A stretch of DNA of 64,000 nt, taken from positions 1 to 64,000 of the forward strand of contig CADCUI010000076.1 of assembly GCA_902805845.1 (NCBI GenBank), in the 5' to 3' direction. Each line of letters starts with the position of its first letter. Within the stretch, counting starts at the first letter, position 1. Source of the stretch: an uncultured Nocardioidaceae bacterium. GTDB lineage: Bacteria > Actinomycetota > Actinomycetes > Propionibacteriales > Nocardioidaceae. The notes beneath the pieces were generated by a model. It was not told where the DNA came from. It searched no databases and saw only the letters and a program-made list of their open reading frames with translations. Shown one piece after another: positions 24,390-33,206 of this stretch. Position numbers and translations under genes: made by a program.

Positions 24390-24989
24390 TCACGCGCCAG
24401 TCCTTCCGTCGACCCCCTCGCGTAGCAGGTCGAGGTGTCCGCAGTGCTGGGCGTACTCGGTGATCATGCGGAGCATCAGCCAGCGCAGGTCGACGTCCTC
24501 GTACCAATCCAGCGGCCGCGCGGTGTCGTCGAGGTCGTGAGCGGCGACGATCTCGCGGGAGACCGCACACTCCGCGCGCCAGGCCCCCAGGTCGGCGGCG
24601 AAGTCGGCGTCCGGGGGTGGGTCGAAGTCGAGGTCGGGGTCGTCCGCGGCGACGAAGAGGAACGGCACGTCGCGGCGCTCGAAGTTCTGCTGGAACCACC
24701 AGCGCTCCACACCCGCGAGGTGTCGGACCAGGCCGTGAACTGACAACGTGGACGGCGGCATGGACCTGGTCCGGGCCTGCTCCGGGGTCAGGCCGCGGCA
24801 CTTCATCTCCACCGTCGCCCGGTAGTACTCCAGATACGCCGCGAGCGCCTCGCGCTCGCCGGCCACGCGCGGGATTCGCGGGCGGTCGTCGTCGGCCCAA
24901 ATGGGCGAGAAGTCGTCGTCGGTCAGGCCGGACTCCGATCGGACCGGCCCCTCGGCGGCGTGATCGCTCATGTGCAGCACTCTGGCCAT
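24390..24989 (-). CDS. DinB-family (DUF664) metal-binding protein
   Basis: This 199-aa helical protein has the four-helix bundle features of the DinB superfamily: LAAYLEYYRATVEMKCRGL, SVHGLVRHLAGVERWWFQQ (residues 85-103, with a candidate metal His), WRAECAVSREIVAAHDLDD and ITEYAQHCGHLDLLREGVDG, whose two His residues complete the usual site. Actinobacterial members include mycothiol- and bacillithiol-dependent transferases; the reaction here is unknown. The start is ambiguous between ATG 24989 and ATG 24971. The 136 bases between this gene and the sigma gene contain a short minus-strand stretch (TGQLTKQNADALVEQ) that may be a remnant. Confidence 0.82.
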   Translation of the reverse strand: MARVLHMSDHAAEGPVRSESGLTDDDFSPIWADDDRPRIPRVAGEREALAAYLEYYRATVEMKCRGLTPEQARTRSMPPSTLSVHGLVRHLAGVERWWFQQNFERRDVPFLFVAADDPDLDFDPPPDADFAADLGAWRAECAVSREIVAAHDLDDTARPLDWYEDVDLRWLMLRMITEYAQHCGHLDLLREGVDGRTGA

Positions 24990-25093
24990 GCCGCATCCCG
25001 GCTGTCCAGCGCTCCCGTCCCGGGAGGGCGCTCCGCCCTTGGACTCCCAGCCCTCGTCCAGCCATGCTTGAGAGCCGCCCACTAGGAGAACCC

Positions 25094-25864
25094 ATGGCAG
25101 CGCTCGACAGCTTCATCGAAGGACTCGCGGACGAGTCCATCAGGGTGGTCGACCTGACCTCGCCCCTCCACGCCGATACTCCGCTCCTGATGCTCCCGCC
25201 TGAGATGGGGCAGACAGCCCCTTTCGAGCTCGAGGAGATCAGCCGCTACGACGACCGAGGACCGGCCTGGTACTGGAACAACTTCCGTACCGGTGAGCAC
25301 ACCGGGACGCACTTCGACGCACCCGTCCACTGGGTCACGGGGAAGGACCTCCATGACGTCGCGCAGGTGCCGCCGACCCGGCTCGTCGGTCCGGCCGTAG
25401 TCGTCGACTGCGCGGCGCAGGTCCAGGCCGATCCCGACTACCTGCTCGATGCCGCCGACATCCAGGCCTGGGAGTCTGATCACGGCGCACTGCCGGACGG
25501 TTCATGGCTGTTGCTTCGTACCGGATGGTCCGCGCGGGCCGACGACCCGGAGGCCTTCGCGAACGCGGATGCGCAGGGGCCACACACACCAGGCATAAGT
25601 CCGTCGGCGGCGCGCTACCTCGCTGAGTCAGGAATCTTGGGCATCGGCGTGGAGACAGTCGGCACCGATGCGGGCGCGGCTTTCGGGTTCGAGCCGCCGT
25701 TCCCGTGTCATGCGATGGTCCTGGGCGCCAACAAGTACGGCCTCACCCAGCTCCGCAACCTGGACAAGCTGCCACGGACCGGTGCCGTCGTCGTTGCCGC
25801 GCCTCTCCCGATCGTGAAGGGCTCGGGAAGTCCTTGTCGCGTCCTGGCCTTTGTTGCAGTCTGA
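25094..25864 (+). CDS. Cyclase-family (kynurenine-formamidase-like) metal hydrolase
   Basis: This 256-aa protein carries the cyclase-family signature EHTGTHFDAPVHW at residues 68-80, where His69, His73, Asp75 and His79 would bind one or two metal ions. The closing APLPIVKGSGSPCRVLAFV is also typical. Related enzymes hydrolyse N-formylkynurenine, isatin or similar amide and ester substrates. The ATG at 25094 has AGGAG 5 nt upstream. It ends 67 bases before the convergent RidA gene and lies just outside the PaaX-linked cluster. It may deliver or process an aminoaromatic acid for that cluster (inference). Confidence 0.85.
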   Translation: MAALDSFIEGLADESIRVVDLTSPLHADTPLLMLPPEMGQTAPFELEEISRYDDRGPAWYWNNFRTGEHTGTHFDAPVHWVTGKDLHDVAQVPPTRLVGPAVVVDCAAQVQADPDYLLDAADIQAWESDHGALPDGSWLLLRTGWSARADDPEAFANADAQGPHTPGISPSAARYLAESGILGIGVETVGTDAGAAFGFEPPFPCHAMVLGANKYGLTQLRNLDKLPRTGAVVVAAPLPIVKGSGSPCRVLAFVAV

Positions 25865-25931
25865 ATGGAGGCGTGGGTACAGGCTGTGCGTGGCTCGCGG
25901 CGAGACCACATCCAGCGCACCCGAGGCGGCG

Positions 25932-26363
25932 TCAGCGCGAGGGCGGCGTCAAGCGGTCATCCGGGATGACGGCCACGCCGAGGATCTCGATCATCGCCTC
26001 GGGCTGCCACAGACCCGTCGTGCCGATGCCTGCCATGGCGGGGTATGCGGGCCCCGCCAGCTCTCGCCAGACCTGGCCGATCTGTTTGCCGTGTGCCTGA
26101 TAGTCCGCGATGTCGGTCAGGTAGAGGGTGAGGCTGACCAGATCCGAGGGCTCGCCGCCGACCTCCCGAAGAGTGGTCAGGAGGTTGCTGAAGGCTCGCC
26201 CGAACTGCTCGACGATTCCACCGGCCACGATGTTCATATCCTCATCGAGGGCGGTCTGCCCGCCCAAGTGCAGCGTGTTGCCGCTCAGGGTCCCGTGCGA
26301 ATAACCGCGAGGCGCGGGAAGCCCGGGCGGATTGACCGGGATGGGCGTCAGATCTGTCGCCAT
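25932..26363 (-). CDS. RidA-family protein lacking the catalytic arginine
   Basis: This 143-aa protein has the chorismate-mutase-like trimer fold of RidA: YSHGTLSGNTLHLGGQTALDED, QFGRAFSNLLTTLREVGGEP and SDLVSLTLYLTDI. The C-terminal motif PAMAGIGTTGLWQPEAMIEI has Met at the place where RidA enzymes carry the Arg that binds the imine/enamine carboxylate, although the Glu is present. It therefore belongs to a branch that may not be a deaminase of small enamines, and could act on another substrate. The ATG at 26363 has GGAG upstream. It is divergent from the FAH hydrolase, sharing the regulatory region at 26364-26465. Confidence 0.85.
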   Translation of the reverse strand: MATDLTPIPVNPPGLPAPRGYSHGTLSGNTLHLGGQTALDEDMNIVAGGIVEQFGRAFSNLLTTLREVGGEPSDLVSLTLYLTDIADYQAHGKQIGQVWRELAGPAYPAMAGIGTTGLWQPEAMIEILGVAVIPDDRLTPPSR

Positions 26364-26404
26364 CGATGAACTCCCTCACGCGGGTGTCGGCCTGGAGGTC
26401 GGCT

Positions 26405-26448
26405 CTATTGACAGACTATTGACGAACGTAGTGAGATTGCAATATTCA
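26405..26448 (+). promoter_or_regulatory. Promoter/operator of the aromatic-acid operon
   Basis: CTATTGAC occurs twice (26405-26412 and 26416-26423), 11 bases or one helical turn apart. From the second copy, TTGACG (26419-26424) and TATTCA (26443-26448) with an 18-base spacer form a likely -35/-10 pair just before the FAH gene. The block CTATTGACGAACGT is nearly identical to CTATTGACGATCGT upstream of the MFS gene at 34102. I infer a binding site for the PaaX-family regulator encoded at 33207. Confidence 0.5.
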
Positions 26449-26465
26449 GACAGGGAGAGAGGGGC

Positions 26466-27284
26466 ATGCGACTCTCGACCGTTCGAACGCCAAGCGGCGC
26501 AACGGCGGCAGCCTCGCACGACGGAGACGTGTGGCGCCGGCTCCCTGCAGACAACCTCTCCACGTTGATCGAAGGTCACCGGCTCGAGGCGATCGACCAC
26601 CTGGCCGGCGCGCCGCTGCCGGATGCCACGCTGGCGCTTCCACTGCCCCATCCGGGCAAGGTGATCTGCTGCGGTCTCAACTACGCCGACCACGTAGTCG
26701 AGACGGGCCGCGACCTGCCCTCCCATCCGACACTGTTCGCCAAGTACGCCGACACGCTGATCGGCCCAGGGGAGGACATCGTCCTGCCGCACGGCCTCGA
26801 GGTCGACTGGGAGGCCGAGCTGGCAGTCGTCGTCGGGGAGACCATCCGTGGGGTCGACGTCGAGCAGGCGCGCGCGGCCATCGCTGGCTACACCGTCGCC
26901 AACGACATCTCGGTCCGTGATTGGCAGCGCCGCACGTTGCAGTGGTTCCAGGGCAAAGCATGGGACCGTACGACACCGGTCGGGCCGGTCGTCGTCACCC
27001 CGGACGAGCTCGACCCGGTCGCCGGGCTCGACGTGGTGTGCCGGATCAACGGTGAGGAGCGGCAGCGAGCCAGCACCGGGACGCTCGTGTTCGACAGTGC
27101 GACTCTGCTGGCCTACATCTCCACATTCACCACGCTTCGCGCCGGTGACCTCGTTCTCACCGGCACGCCTGGTGGCGTCGGAATGGGCATGACACCACCC
27201 ACCTTTCTGGCCTCGGGCGACCACGTCGAGACCGAGATCCCCGGAATCGGAACGCTGAACAACGTCGTCCGGTTCGTGAACTGA
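26466..27284 (+). CDS. Fumarylacetoacetate hydrolase (FAH) family protein
   Basis: This 272-aa protein contains the FAH core: KVICCGLNYADHVVETG, a TLFAKYADTLIGPGEDI segment, VDWEAELAVVVG (the Glu-x-Glu metal ligands near residue 118) and YTVANDISVRDWQ with the third acidic ligand. It ends with LTGTPGGVGMGMTPP and a lid-like ETEIPGIGTL. Family members cleave or decarboxylate beta-diketo acids, for example fumarylpyruvate in the gentisate route or oxalocrotonate in meta cleavage. As first gene of the operon it probably acts on the ring-cleavage product. The ATG at 26466 has GGGAGAGAGG close before it. Confidence 0.9.
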   Translation: MRLSTVRTPSGATAAASHDGDVWRRLPADNLSTLIEGHRLEAIDHLAGAPLPDATLALPLPHPGKVICCGLNYADHVVETGRDLPSHPTLFAKYADTLIGPGEDIVLPHGLEVDWEAELAVVVGETIRGVDVEQARAAIAGYTVANDISVRDWQRRTLQWFQGKAWDRTTPVGPVVVTPDELDPVAGLDVVCRINGEERQRASTGTLVFDSATLLAYISTFTTLRAGDLVLTGTPGGVGMGMTPPTFLASGDHVETEIPGIGTLNNVVRFVN

Positions 27285-27294
27285 CAGGAGACCC

Positions 27295-27780
27295 GTGGAA
27301 CCCGATCTCACGAAGTACGCGCTCGAGGGCGACAGCTCGCGCTATGCGACCGAGGGCGGCATCGTCGTCCCCGTCGTCACCCGGGCAGGTTTCGAGCCCG
27401 ACAACACCGGTCAGTCGGAGGGCGCCACACGCATTTCCGGTGTGAGCATCCAGCACACGCCCGCGACAAAGATCTGGTTCGGGAAGGTGAGCAACGACGC
27501 CAACTACCGCTCGGTCCCGCACCACCACGGAGAAGCCGAGACGGGCGGGTACGTGTTGTCCGGACGCGCTCGCATCTACTTCGGCGAGGGGTTCGTCGAC
27601 TACATCGACATGCAGGAGGGCGACTGGGTCTTCGTGCCGCCCTTCCTGCCGCACGTGGAGTGCAACCTCGACCGCAACAAGCCGCTCACCTGGATGACGA
27701 CCCGGACGCCGGACAACATCGTGGTGAACCTCCCTCAAGTCGACGATGTCGATCTCCCTGACTGGCGAGACCGGCCATGA
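27295..27780 (+). CDS. Single-domain cupin protein, possible ring-cleavage dioxygenase
   Basis: This 161-aa protein is a one-domain cupin. Motif 1 is PHHHGEAETGGYVLSG (residues 78-93) with two His and one Glu placed to bind a metal; motif 2 is GDWVFVPPFLPHVECN (about 107-122) with the last His ligand. The GTG start follows AGGAGACCC, 10 bases after the FAH stop, and the gene overlaps the thioesterase start. It is too short for a classical gentisate dioxygenase, which is bicupin and about 350 aa. Small cupins of this kind include 3-hydroxyanthranilate-type dioxygenases, isomerases and proteins of unknown role. The context favours an aromatic-ring or intermediate-processing enzyme. Confidence 0.8.
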   Translation: MEPDLTKYALEGDSSRYATEGGIVVPVVTRAGFEPDNTGQSEGATRISGVSIQHTPATKIWFGKVSNDANYRSVPHHHGEAETGGYVLSGRARIYFGEGFVDYIDMQEGDWVFVPPFLPHVECNLDRNKPLTWMTTRTPDNIVVNLPQVDDVDLPDWRDRP

Positions 27781-28709
27781 GCGTCACCGACAACGCCGAC
27801 CGTGCCAGCACCTCCCAGATCTTCACGGACGCGGTGACGATGGCCGTGACGGAGCCGGTCCACTTCGACATGGCGTTCACCGCGGTCACGCAACCATGCC
27901 CGTGGCCGAAGGCCTACGGCGGAGACCTCGTGGCTCAGGCGGCGGTAGCTGCCATGCGCTCCGTCCAGGACGGCAAGTCCCTGCATTCCATGCACTCGTC
28001 CTTCCTGCGGCCCGCGGACATCGGCGCACAGGTCCGGTACGAGGTCGAAGTCCTCCGCGACGGACGCAGCTACAGCACACGCCATGTGCGTGGCTTCCAG
28101 CACGACAAGGTCATCTATGCCTGCTACGCCAACTTCACAGCGGGTGAGCCAGGTGGTGACTTCGGGTCTGCCTTCCCGGACAGCATCCCGGCGCCGGAGA
28201 CACTGCCCACCTCGGCGGAGTATCTCGCGCACCGCAGCGGCGGCACGATGACCGAGAAGTCGAAGGAGTACTGGGCCGGTGGACGGGGATTCGACATGCG
28301 TCACGTCCCCGGTCCGGTCTACCTGAGCGTCGAGGGCGACCGGGTCGCGCAGCAGGCGGTCTGGGTCAGGCCGTTCGACGACCTTCGTCCAGTGGCCGGC
28401 CTGACCGATGAGCAGCGAGACCTGGCCGCCGTGGCCTACGTCTGCGACTACACGATCCTCGAGCCGGTGCTGCGTGTCCTCGACCTGGCCTGGGCAACGG
28501 ACGGCCTGGTCACCGCGAGCCTCGACCATGCGATGTGGTGTCACCGGCCGGCGTCGTTGGGCGGCTGGCTGCTGTACGCCCAGGAAGCAGCCTCGGTCGG
28601 CAACGGACGGGGACTGGGCCTCGGTCGCTTCTTCGGCCTCGACGGCTCTCATCTCGCCACCGTCGCCCAAGAAGGCATGATCCGGTTCCCCCAGGGAGGA
28701 CAGGCATGA
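27777..28709 (+). CDS. TesB-type acyl-CoA thioesterase
   Basis: This 310-aa protein is a double hot-dog thioesterase: N-terminal half with PWPKAYGGDLVAQAAVAAMRSV, LHSMHSSFLRPADIGAQVRYEVEVLRDGRSYSTRHVRGFQ, and C-terminal half with ASLDHAMWCHRPASLGGWLLYAQEAASVGNGRGLG. The Asp of SLDHAMW, together with Thr/Gln of the last domain, matches the TesB active site. It overlaps the cupin by ATGA and the CoA ligase by ATGA. In the operon it would release CoA from an aromatic or ring-opened thioester. Why two thioesterases are needed (see 32718) is unclear. Confidence 0.9.
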   Translation: MSVTDNADRASTSQIFTDAVTMAVTEPVHFDMAFTAVTQPCPWPKAYGGDLVAQAAVAAMRSVQDGKSLHSMHSSFLRPADIGAQVRYEVEVLRDGRSYSTRHVRGFQHDKVIYACYANFTAGEPGGDFGSAFPDSIPAPETLPTSAEYLAHRSGGTMTEKSKEYWAGGRGFDMRHVPGPVYLSVEGDRVAQQAVWVRPFDDLRPVAGLTDEQRDLAAVAYVCDYTILEPVLRVLDLAWATDGLVTASLDHAMWCHRPASLGGWLLYAQEAASVGNGRGLGLGRFFGLDGSHLATVAQEGMIRFPQGGQA

Positions 28710-30349
28710 CGGACTTCTCTCCTTCGAGCTACGACGACACGTTCGCCCGTGACAATCTGCCTCCCGCCGATCAATGGCCGGTGTTGGAGTTCACCACTGA
28801 TGCTCTCCAGTACCCGGAGCGGGTGAATGCCGCTGTGGAGATCATCGACGTGCCGACGCAGACCTTCGGACCGGATCGTCCGGCACTTCGGACACCCGAG
28901 GGCACGGTGTGGACCTATGGCGAGCTCCTCCAACGTGCCAACCAGGTTGCGCAGGTGCTCACCGAGGATCTCGGTCTCGTCCCGGGGAACCGTGTCCTCC
29001 TGCGCTCACCGAACAATCCGTGGACCATTGCTGCCTGGCTCGGTGTCCTCAAGGCGGGAGGGATCGTCGTCACGACGATGGCGGCTCTCCGGGCGCGCGA
29101 GCTCGGCGCCATCGTGACCAAGACCCGCCCGGCTGTCGCTCTGGTCGACCACCGCTTTCTCGAGGACGTCCTCACGCTCAAGGAGACGGTCGCGCCGGAG
29201 CTGAGGGTCGTGAGCTACGGCGGTGCGGCCGCCGACGACCTGTCGCAACGAGTCCTCGCCAAGTCCGGTGTCTTCACCGCCGTCGACACCGCGGGCGACG
29301 ACGTTGCCTTGTTCGGCCCGACATCCGGAACCACGGGCGTCCCGAAGGTCACCATTCACTTCCACCGCGACATCCTCTCGATCGACAACACCTTCGGCAG
29401 GCAAACGCTTCAGCTGCGTCCGAGCGACCTGGTGGCGTGCACGGCGCCATTCGCCTTCACCTTCGGACTTGGCATCCTGGTCGTGTTCACCCTCCGGGCA
29501 GGGGCGTGCGCCCTCGTCACCGAGACTGCCGCTCCCGCTGAGCTGGCGGACCTTGTCGCCGAGCACGGTGTGACGGTGCTCGCCACCGCACCCACCGCGT
29601 ACAACCAGATGCTGAAGGCGGGAAAGTCGGACCAGCTGTCGGGGCTGCGCAGTGCGGTGAGCGCGGGAGAGCACCTCCCGCAGTCCCTTTGGCAGGAGAT
29701 CCGGGACAGAGTCGGTCTCAAGGTGATCGATGGGATCGGCGCCACGGAGATGCTGCACATCTTCATCTCTGCCGCGGGGGACGACATCCGCCCTGGCGCC
29801 ACCGGAAGGCCCGTGCCCGGCTATCGCGCCACCATTCTCGACTTCGACGGCAACGAGGTCGACCCGGGAGTGGAAGGTCAGCTTGCCGTCATAGGACCGG
29901 TCGGCTGCCGCTACCTCGACGACGAGCGGCAGAGGAACTACGTCGTCAATGGCTGGAACGTCACCGGTGACACCTTCGTCTCCGACCGTGACGGATACTT
30001 CTGGTATCGGGCTCGCACCGACGACATGATCATCTCCTCGGGGTACAACATCGGTGCCCCCGAGGTGGAGGCGGTCCTCGAGAGCCACCCGGACGTCTTG
30101 GAAGCGGCAGTGGTGGCCAAGCCGGACCCGGACCGGGGTGCCATCGTCTGCGCGTTCGTGGTCCTGCGCGACGCTACTGCCGGGACCGACGTCAAGGGCC
30201 AGGAGATCCAGCACTATGTCAAGGGTCAGCTGGCGCCCTACAAGTATCCACGAGAGGTGCGATTCACCGCATCCCTCCCGCGTAACCCCAGCGGGAAGCT
30301 TCAGCACTACAGGTTGCGAGAGATCGTGAAGTCGGAGGCCGAGGCATGA
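28706..30349 (+). CDS. AMP-forming aromatic acid-CoA ligase (benzoate/2-aminobenzoate type)
   Basis: This 547-aa ANL-superfamily ligase has the P-loop GPTSGTTGVPK (about residues 204-214), IHFHRDILSIDNTFGRQ just after it, the VIDGIGATEMLHIFIS motif and a C-terminal domain with TDDMIISSGYNIGAPEVE and the catalytic Lys in NPSGKLQHYRL. The IHFHRD and IGATEMLHIF features are those of benzoate- and 2-aminobenzoate-CoA ligases, as I know them. It should activate the imported aromatic acid to its CoA ester for the next enzyme, whose gene overlaps it by ATGA. The exact acid (salicylate, anthranilate or a derivative) cannot be decided from sequence. Confidence 0.9.
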   Translation: MTDFSPSSYDDTFARDNLPPADQWPVLEFTTDALQYPERVNAAVEIIDVPTQTFGPDRPALRTPEGTVWTYGELLQRANQVAQVLTEDLGLVPGNRVLLRSPNNPWTIAAWLGVLKAGGIVVTTMAALRARELGAIVTKTRPAVALVDHRFLEDVLTLKETVAPELRVVSYGGAAADDLSQRVLAKSGVFTAVDTAGDDVALFGPTSGTTGVPKVTIHFHRDILSIDNTFGRQTLQLRPSDLVACTAPFAFTFGLGILVVFTLRAGACALVTETAAPAELADLVAEHGVTVLATAPTAYNQMLKAGKSDQLSGLRSAVSAGEHLPQSLWQEIRDRVGLKVIDGIGATEMLHIFISAAGDDIRPGATGRPVPGYRATILDFDGNEVDPGVEGQLAVIGPVGCRYLDDERQRNYVVNGWNVTGDTFVSDRDGYFWYRARTDDMIISSGYNIGAPEVEAVLESHPDVLEAAVVAKPDPDRGAIVCAFVVLRDATAGTDVKGQEIQHYVKGQLAPYKYPREVRFTASLPRNPSGKLQHYRLREIVKSEAEA

Positions 30350-32721
30350 GGATCGCGATTGTCGGTGGCGGGCCTGGAGGCCTGTACTTCGCTGCCCTGA
30401 TGAAGGGCATCGACTCGGATCACGAGGTGACCGTCTGGGAGCGCAACGCTCCAGACGACACGTTCGGTTTCGGTGTCGTCTTCTCGGACGAGACGCTCGG
30501 TGGCATCGAAGGCGCCGACTCGGTCGTCCACGACCTGATGGAAAGCCGGTTCGCGCGATGGACCGACATCGACGTCGACTTCAACGGACACTCGTTCACT
30601 GTCGGCGGCCAGGGTTTCGCGGCCATGAGCCGCAAGGAGCTCCTCGAGATACTTCAGCGCCGGGTCCATGAGCTCGGCGTGACGGTCCACTACCGGTCAG
30701 CGGCGCCGGACTGCGACGAGCTGCGAGAACAGCATGACCTCGTGCTGGCCTCCGACGGCCTCAACTCGGTGGTCCGGACGAAGTACGCCGACGTGTTCAA
30801 GCCCACCCTCGACCGTCGCAAGAACAAGTACATCTGGTTCGGCACCGACCTCGTGTTCGAGGCGTTCCAGTTCTTCGTCAAGGAGACGCAGTGGGGAACG
30901 ATGCAGATCCATGGCTATCCCTACTCCGAGGCAGGGTCCACGTTCATCGTCGAGATGCACGAGGACGTGTGGCGCAGGGCCGGCTTCGACGAGACGGAGA
31001 ACGAGCTCTTCCCGCCGGGCGTCTCGGACGAGCATGCCGTTGAGCGCGTCAAGGACATCTTCGCTGAGGAGCTCCAGGGTCGAGCGATCTTCTCCAACAA
31101 CTCCACGTGGCTCAACTTCCACACCGTCCGCAACGAGAGGTGGTACGACGGCAATGTGGTGCTGCTAGGCGATGCGGCCCACACCGCTCACTTCTCCATC
31201 GGGTCCGGCACCAAGCTGGCGATGGAGGACGCCCTCGCCCTCGCAGCGTGCCTCCATGAGCACCCGACCGTGGACGCCGCGCTCGCTGCCTACCAGACCG
31301 AGCGGAAACCGGTGGTGGAGTCGACCCAGCGTGCCGCGCAGGCCTCGCTGGAGTGGTTCGAGAACATCGGCATGTACTCGAGGCAGGACCCGGCGCAGTT
31401 CGTCTTCAACCTGCTCACCCGGTCTCGGAGGATCACCTTCCAGAACCTCAAGGACCGCGATCGGTTGTTCGCCGCACGGATGGAGGAGGAGTTCGCGCGT
31501 CACCAGGGCGCGGCGAGTGTCGCTCCGGCGATGTTCCAGCCCGTGCGCATCGGACCGCTGGAGCTGAAGAACCGCATCGTCTTGTCGCCGATGGACATGT
31601 ACATCGCGGTGGAGGGAATGCCGGGCGACTTCCACCTGGCCCACCTGGGTTCGAAGGCCATGGGCGGTGCGGGACTGGTGATGAGCGAGATGACGTGCGT
31701 GTCGCCCGAGGGCCGCATCACACTGGGTTGCCCGGGGCTGTGGACCGACGCTCAGGGCGAGGCGTGGCGGAGGATCACCGACTTCGTCCACAGCCATTCG
31801 ACGGCCAAGATCGGTTTGCAGCTCGGCCACTCGGGGCGCAAGGGCTCGACCAAGCTGATGTGGGAGGGCATGGACGAGCCGCTCGAGGACGGCAACTGGG
31901 AGGTCGTGGGGCCCTCCGCTCTGCCGTACGGATCCGGCTGTCATGTACCCCGCGAGGCCACGGTCGCGGACATGGACAAGATCGTTGATGAGTTCGTGAC
32001 GGCCGCTCAGCGCGGGGTCGATGCCGGGTTCGACCTCATTGAGCTGCACGCCGCGCACGGCTACCTGCTCAGCTCGTACCTGTCGCCGGTCTCGAACCGG
32101 CGCACCGACGAGTACGGCGGAACGGTGGAGAATCGACTTCGCTACCCGCTCGAGGTGTTCGATGCCGTGCGCGCGGTGGTGCCGGACTCGATACCTGTCA
32201 CGGTTCGGATCTCGGCCACCGATTGGGTACCGGACGGCAACACCGAGGATGACGCCGTCGACATCGCCCGTGCGTTCATCGAGCACGGGGCCGCCGCGAT
32301 CGACGTGACCTCCGGTCAGGTGACCAAGGATGAGAAGCCTGCCTTCGGTCGTTCGTACCAGACTCCCTTCGCCGACAAGATCCGGCATACCGTGGCCGAG
32401 CCGGCCGGTGTGAGGGTGATCGCCGTCGGCGCCATCTCGTCGTACGACGATGTGAACTCGATCCTGCTGGCGGGACGCGCTGACCTGTGTGCCTTGGGCC
32501 GACCGCACTTGTACAACCCGCAGTGGACGCTGCACGCCGCAGCTGAGCAGGACTACCACGGTGAAGGCGCTGACTGGCCGACACCATGGAAGGCCGGCCG
32601 TCGCAAGCCACCGACCTCTCGCACCGACAAGATTCCGCCTCGACTGTCGCTGCTGCGTGACGGGGCGGCCGACGACGTGCACATCCGCTGGACGCCTGGC
32701 CGTAGGACGGTGTCCGTGTGA
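30346..32721 (+). CDS. Bifunctional FAD monooxygenase/old yellow enzyme (salicylyl-CoA 5-hydroxylase or 2-aminobenzoyl-CoA monooxygenase/reductase family)
   Basis: The 791-aa protein fuses two flavoenzymes. Residues 1-385 form an aromatic-ring FAD monooxygenase: IVGGGPGGLYFA at the N terminus, the GFGVVFSDETL segment, and GDAAHTAHFSIGSGTKLAMEDA near residue 278. Residues from about 395 form an FMN old-yellow-enzyme domain: FQPVRIGPLELKNRIVLSPM, LQLGHSGRKGS, ELHAAHGYLLSSYLSPVSN, NRRTDEYGG and VGAISSYDDVNSILLAGRADL. This fusion is the hallmark of aryl-CoA epoxidase/monooxygenase-reductases, which hydroxylate a CoA-activated aromatic ring. Salicylyl-CoA to gentisyl-CoA and anthraniloyl-CoA dearomatisation are the known uses. 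Overlaps with both neighbours place it in the operon. Confidence 0.93.
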   Translation: MRIAIVGGGPGGLYFAALMKGIDSDHEVTVWERNAPDDTFGFGVVFSDETLGGIEGADSVVHDLMESRFARWTDIDVDFNGHSFTVGGQGFAAMSRKELLEILQRRVHELGVTVHYRSAAPDCDELREQHDLVLASDGLNSVVRTKYADVFKPTLDRRKNKYIWFGTDLVFEAFQFFVKETQWGTMQIHGYPYSEAGSTFIVEMHEDVWRRAGFDETENELFPPGVSDEHAVERVKDIFAEELQGRAIFSNNSTWLNFHTVRNERWYDGNVVLLGDAAHTAHFSIGSGTKLAMEDALALAACLHEHPTVDAALAAYQTERKPVVESTQRAAQASLEWFENIGMYSRQDPAQFVFNLLTRSRRITFQNLKDRDRLFAARMEEEFARHQGAASVAPAMFQPVRIGPLELKNRIVLSPMDMYIAVEGMPGDFHLAHLGSKAMGGAGLVMSEMTCVSPEGRITLGCPGLWTDAQGEAWRRITDFVHSHSTAKIGLQLGHSGRKGSTKLMWEGMDEPLEDGNWEVVGPSALPYGSGCHVPREATVADMDKIVDEFVTAAQRGVDAGFDLIELHAAHGYLLSSYLSPVSNRRTDEYGGTVENRLRYPLEVFDAVRAVVPDSIPVTVRISATDWVPDGNTEDDAVDIARAFIEHGAAAIDVTSGQVTKDEKPAFGRSYQTPFADKIRHTVAEPAGVRVIAVGAISSYDDVNSILLAGRADLCALGRPHLYNPQWTLHAAAEQDYHGEGADWPTPWKAGRRKPPTSRTDKIPPRLSLLRDGAADDVHIRWTPGRRTVSV

Positions 32722-33176
32722 CGTCGCGGCCCGCCTGCTCGGACAGCCCGGCTCCGGTGGGCGTCTTCAGGACGCGCGTGGAGTGGATCGACACCGACGC
32801 TGCGGGTATCTACCACAACAGTGTTGTGACCCGCTTCGTTGAAGCAGCAGAGGCCACCCTCATGGCAGAGCGTGGCCTGAACGAGTACTTCCCCGTGGCG
32901 CCGCGGGTTCGCTACGAGGTCCAGTTCGCGGCGCCGTTGTTCTTCGGTCAGGACGTGACGACCGTGGTGGAGCTGGTCAGGTTGGGTTCATCGTCCATGA
33001 CCTTCGACTTCGTGGTGTGGGGGGAGGAGTTCGGCGATCGCGCTCGACGGCGTGCGGCGCACGGGTCCTACGTCACCGTCCACATCGACCGCAGTCACCA
33101 GGACCAGGCGACGAGCACCGCATGGCCTGAGGCATGGGTCAGGGCCCTTGGTGGATGTCGTGATGTCGAGAAATGA
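32718..33176 (+). CDS. 4-Hydroxybenzoyl-CoA-type (4HBT) thioesterase
   Basis: This 152-aa single hot-dog protein has VEWIDTDAAGIYHNSVVTRFVEAAEATLM (residues 21-49), the 4HBT signature in which the Asp of DTDAAG is catalytic, followed by VRYEVQFAAPLFFGQDVTTVVELVRLGSSS. The GTG at 32718 overlaps the stop of the monooxygenase gene. The natural role is to hydrolyse the hydroxylated aryl-CoA made by the preceding enzyme, as in the salicylyl-CoA to gentisate route. The last 30 residues are divergent and poorly ordered. Confidence 0.9.
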   Translation: MTSRPACSDSPAPVGVFRTRVEWIDTDAAGIYHNSVVTRFVEAAEATLMAERGLNEYFPVAPRVRYEVQFAAPLFFGQDVTTVVELVRLGSSSMTFDFVVWGEEFGDRARRRAAHGSYVTVHIDRSHQDQATSTAWPEAWVRALGGCRDVEK

Positions 33177-33206
33177 GCGGGACTAGCACCAATGCTGGAG
33201 AAGGAC

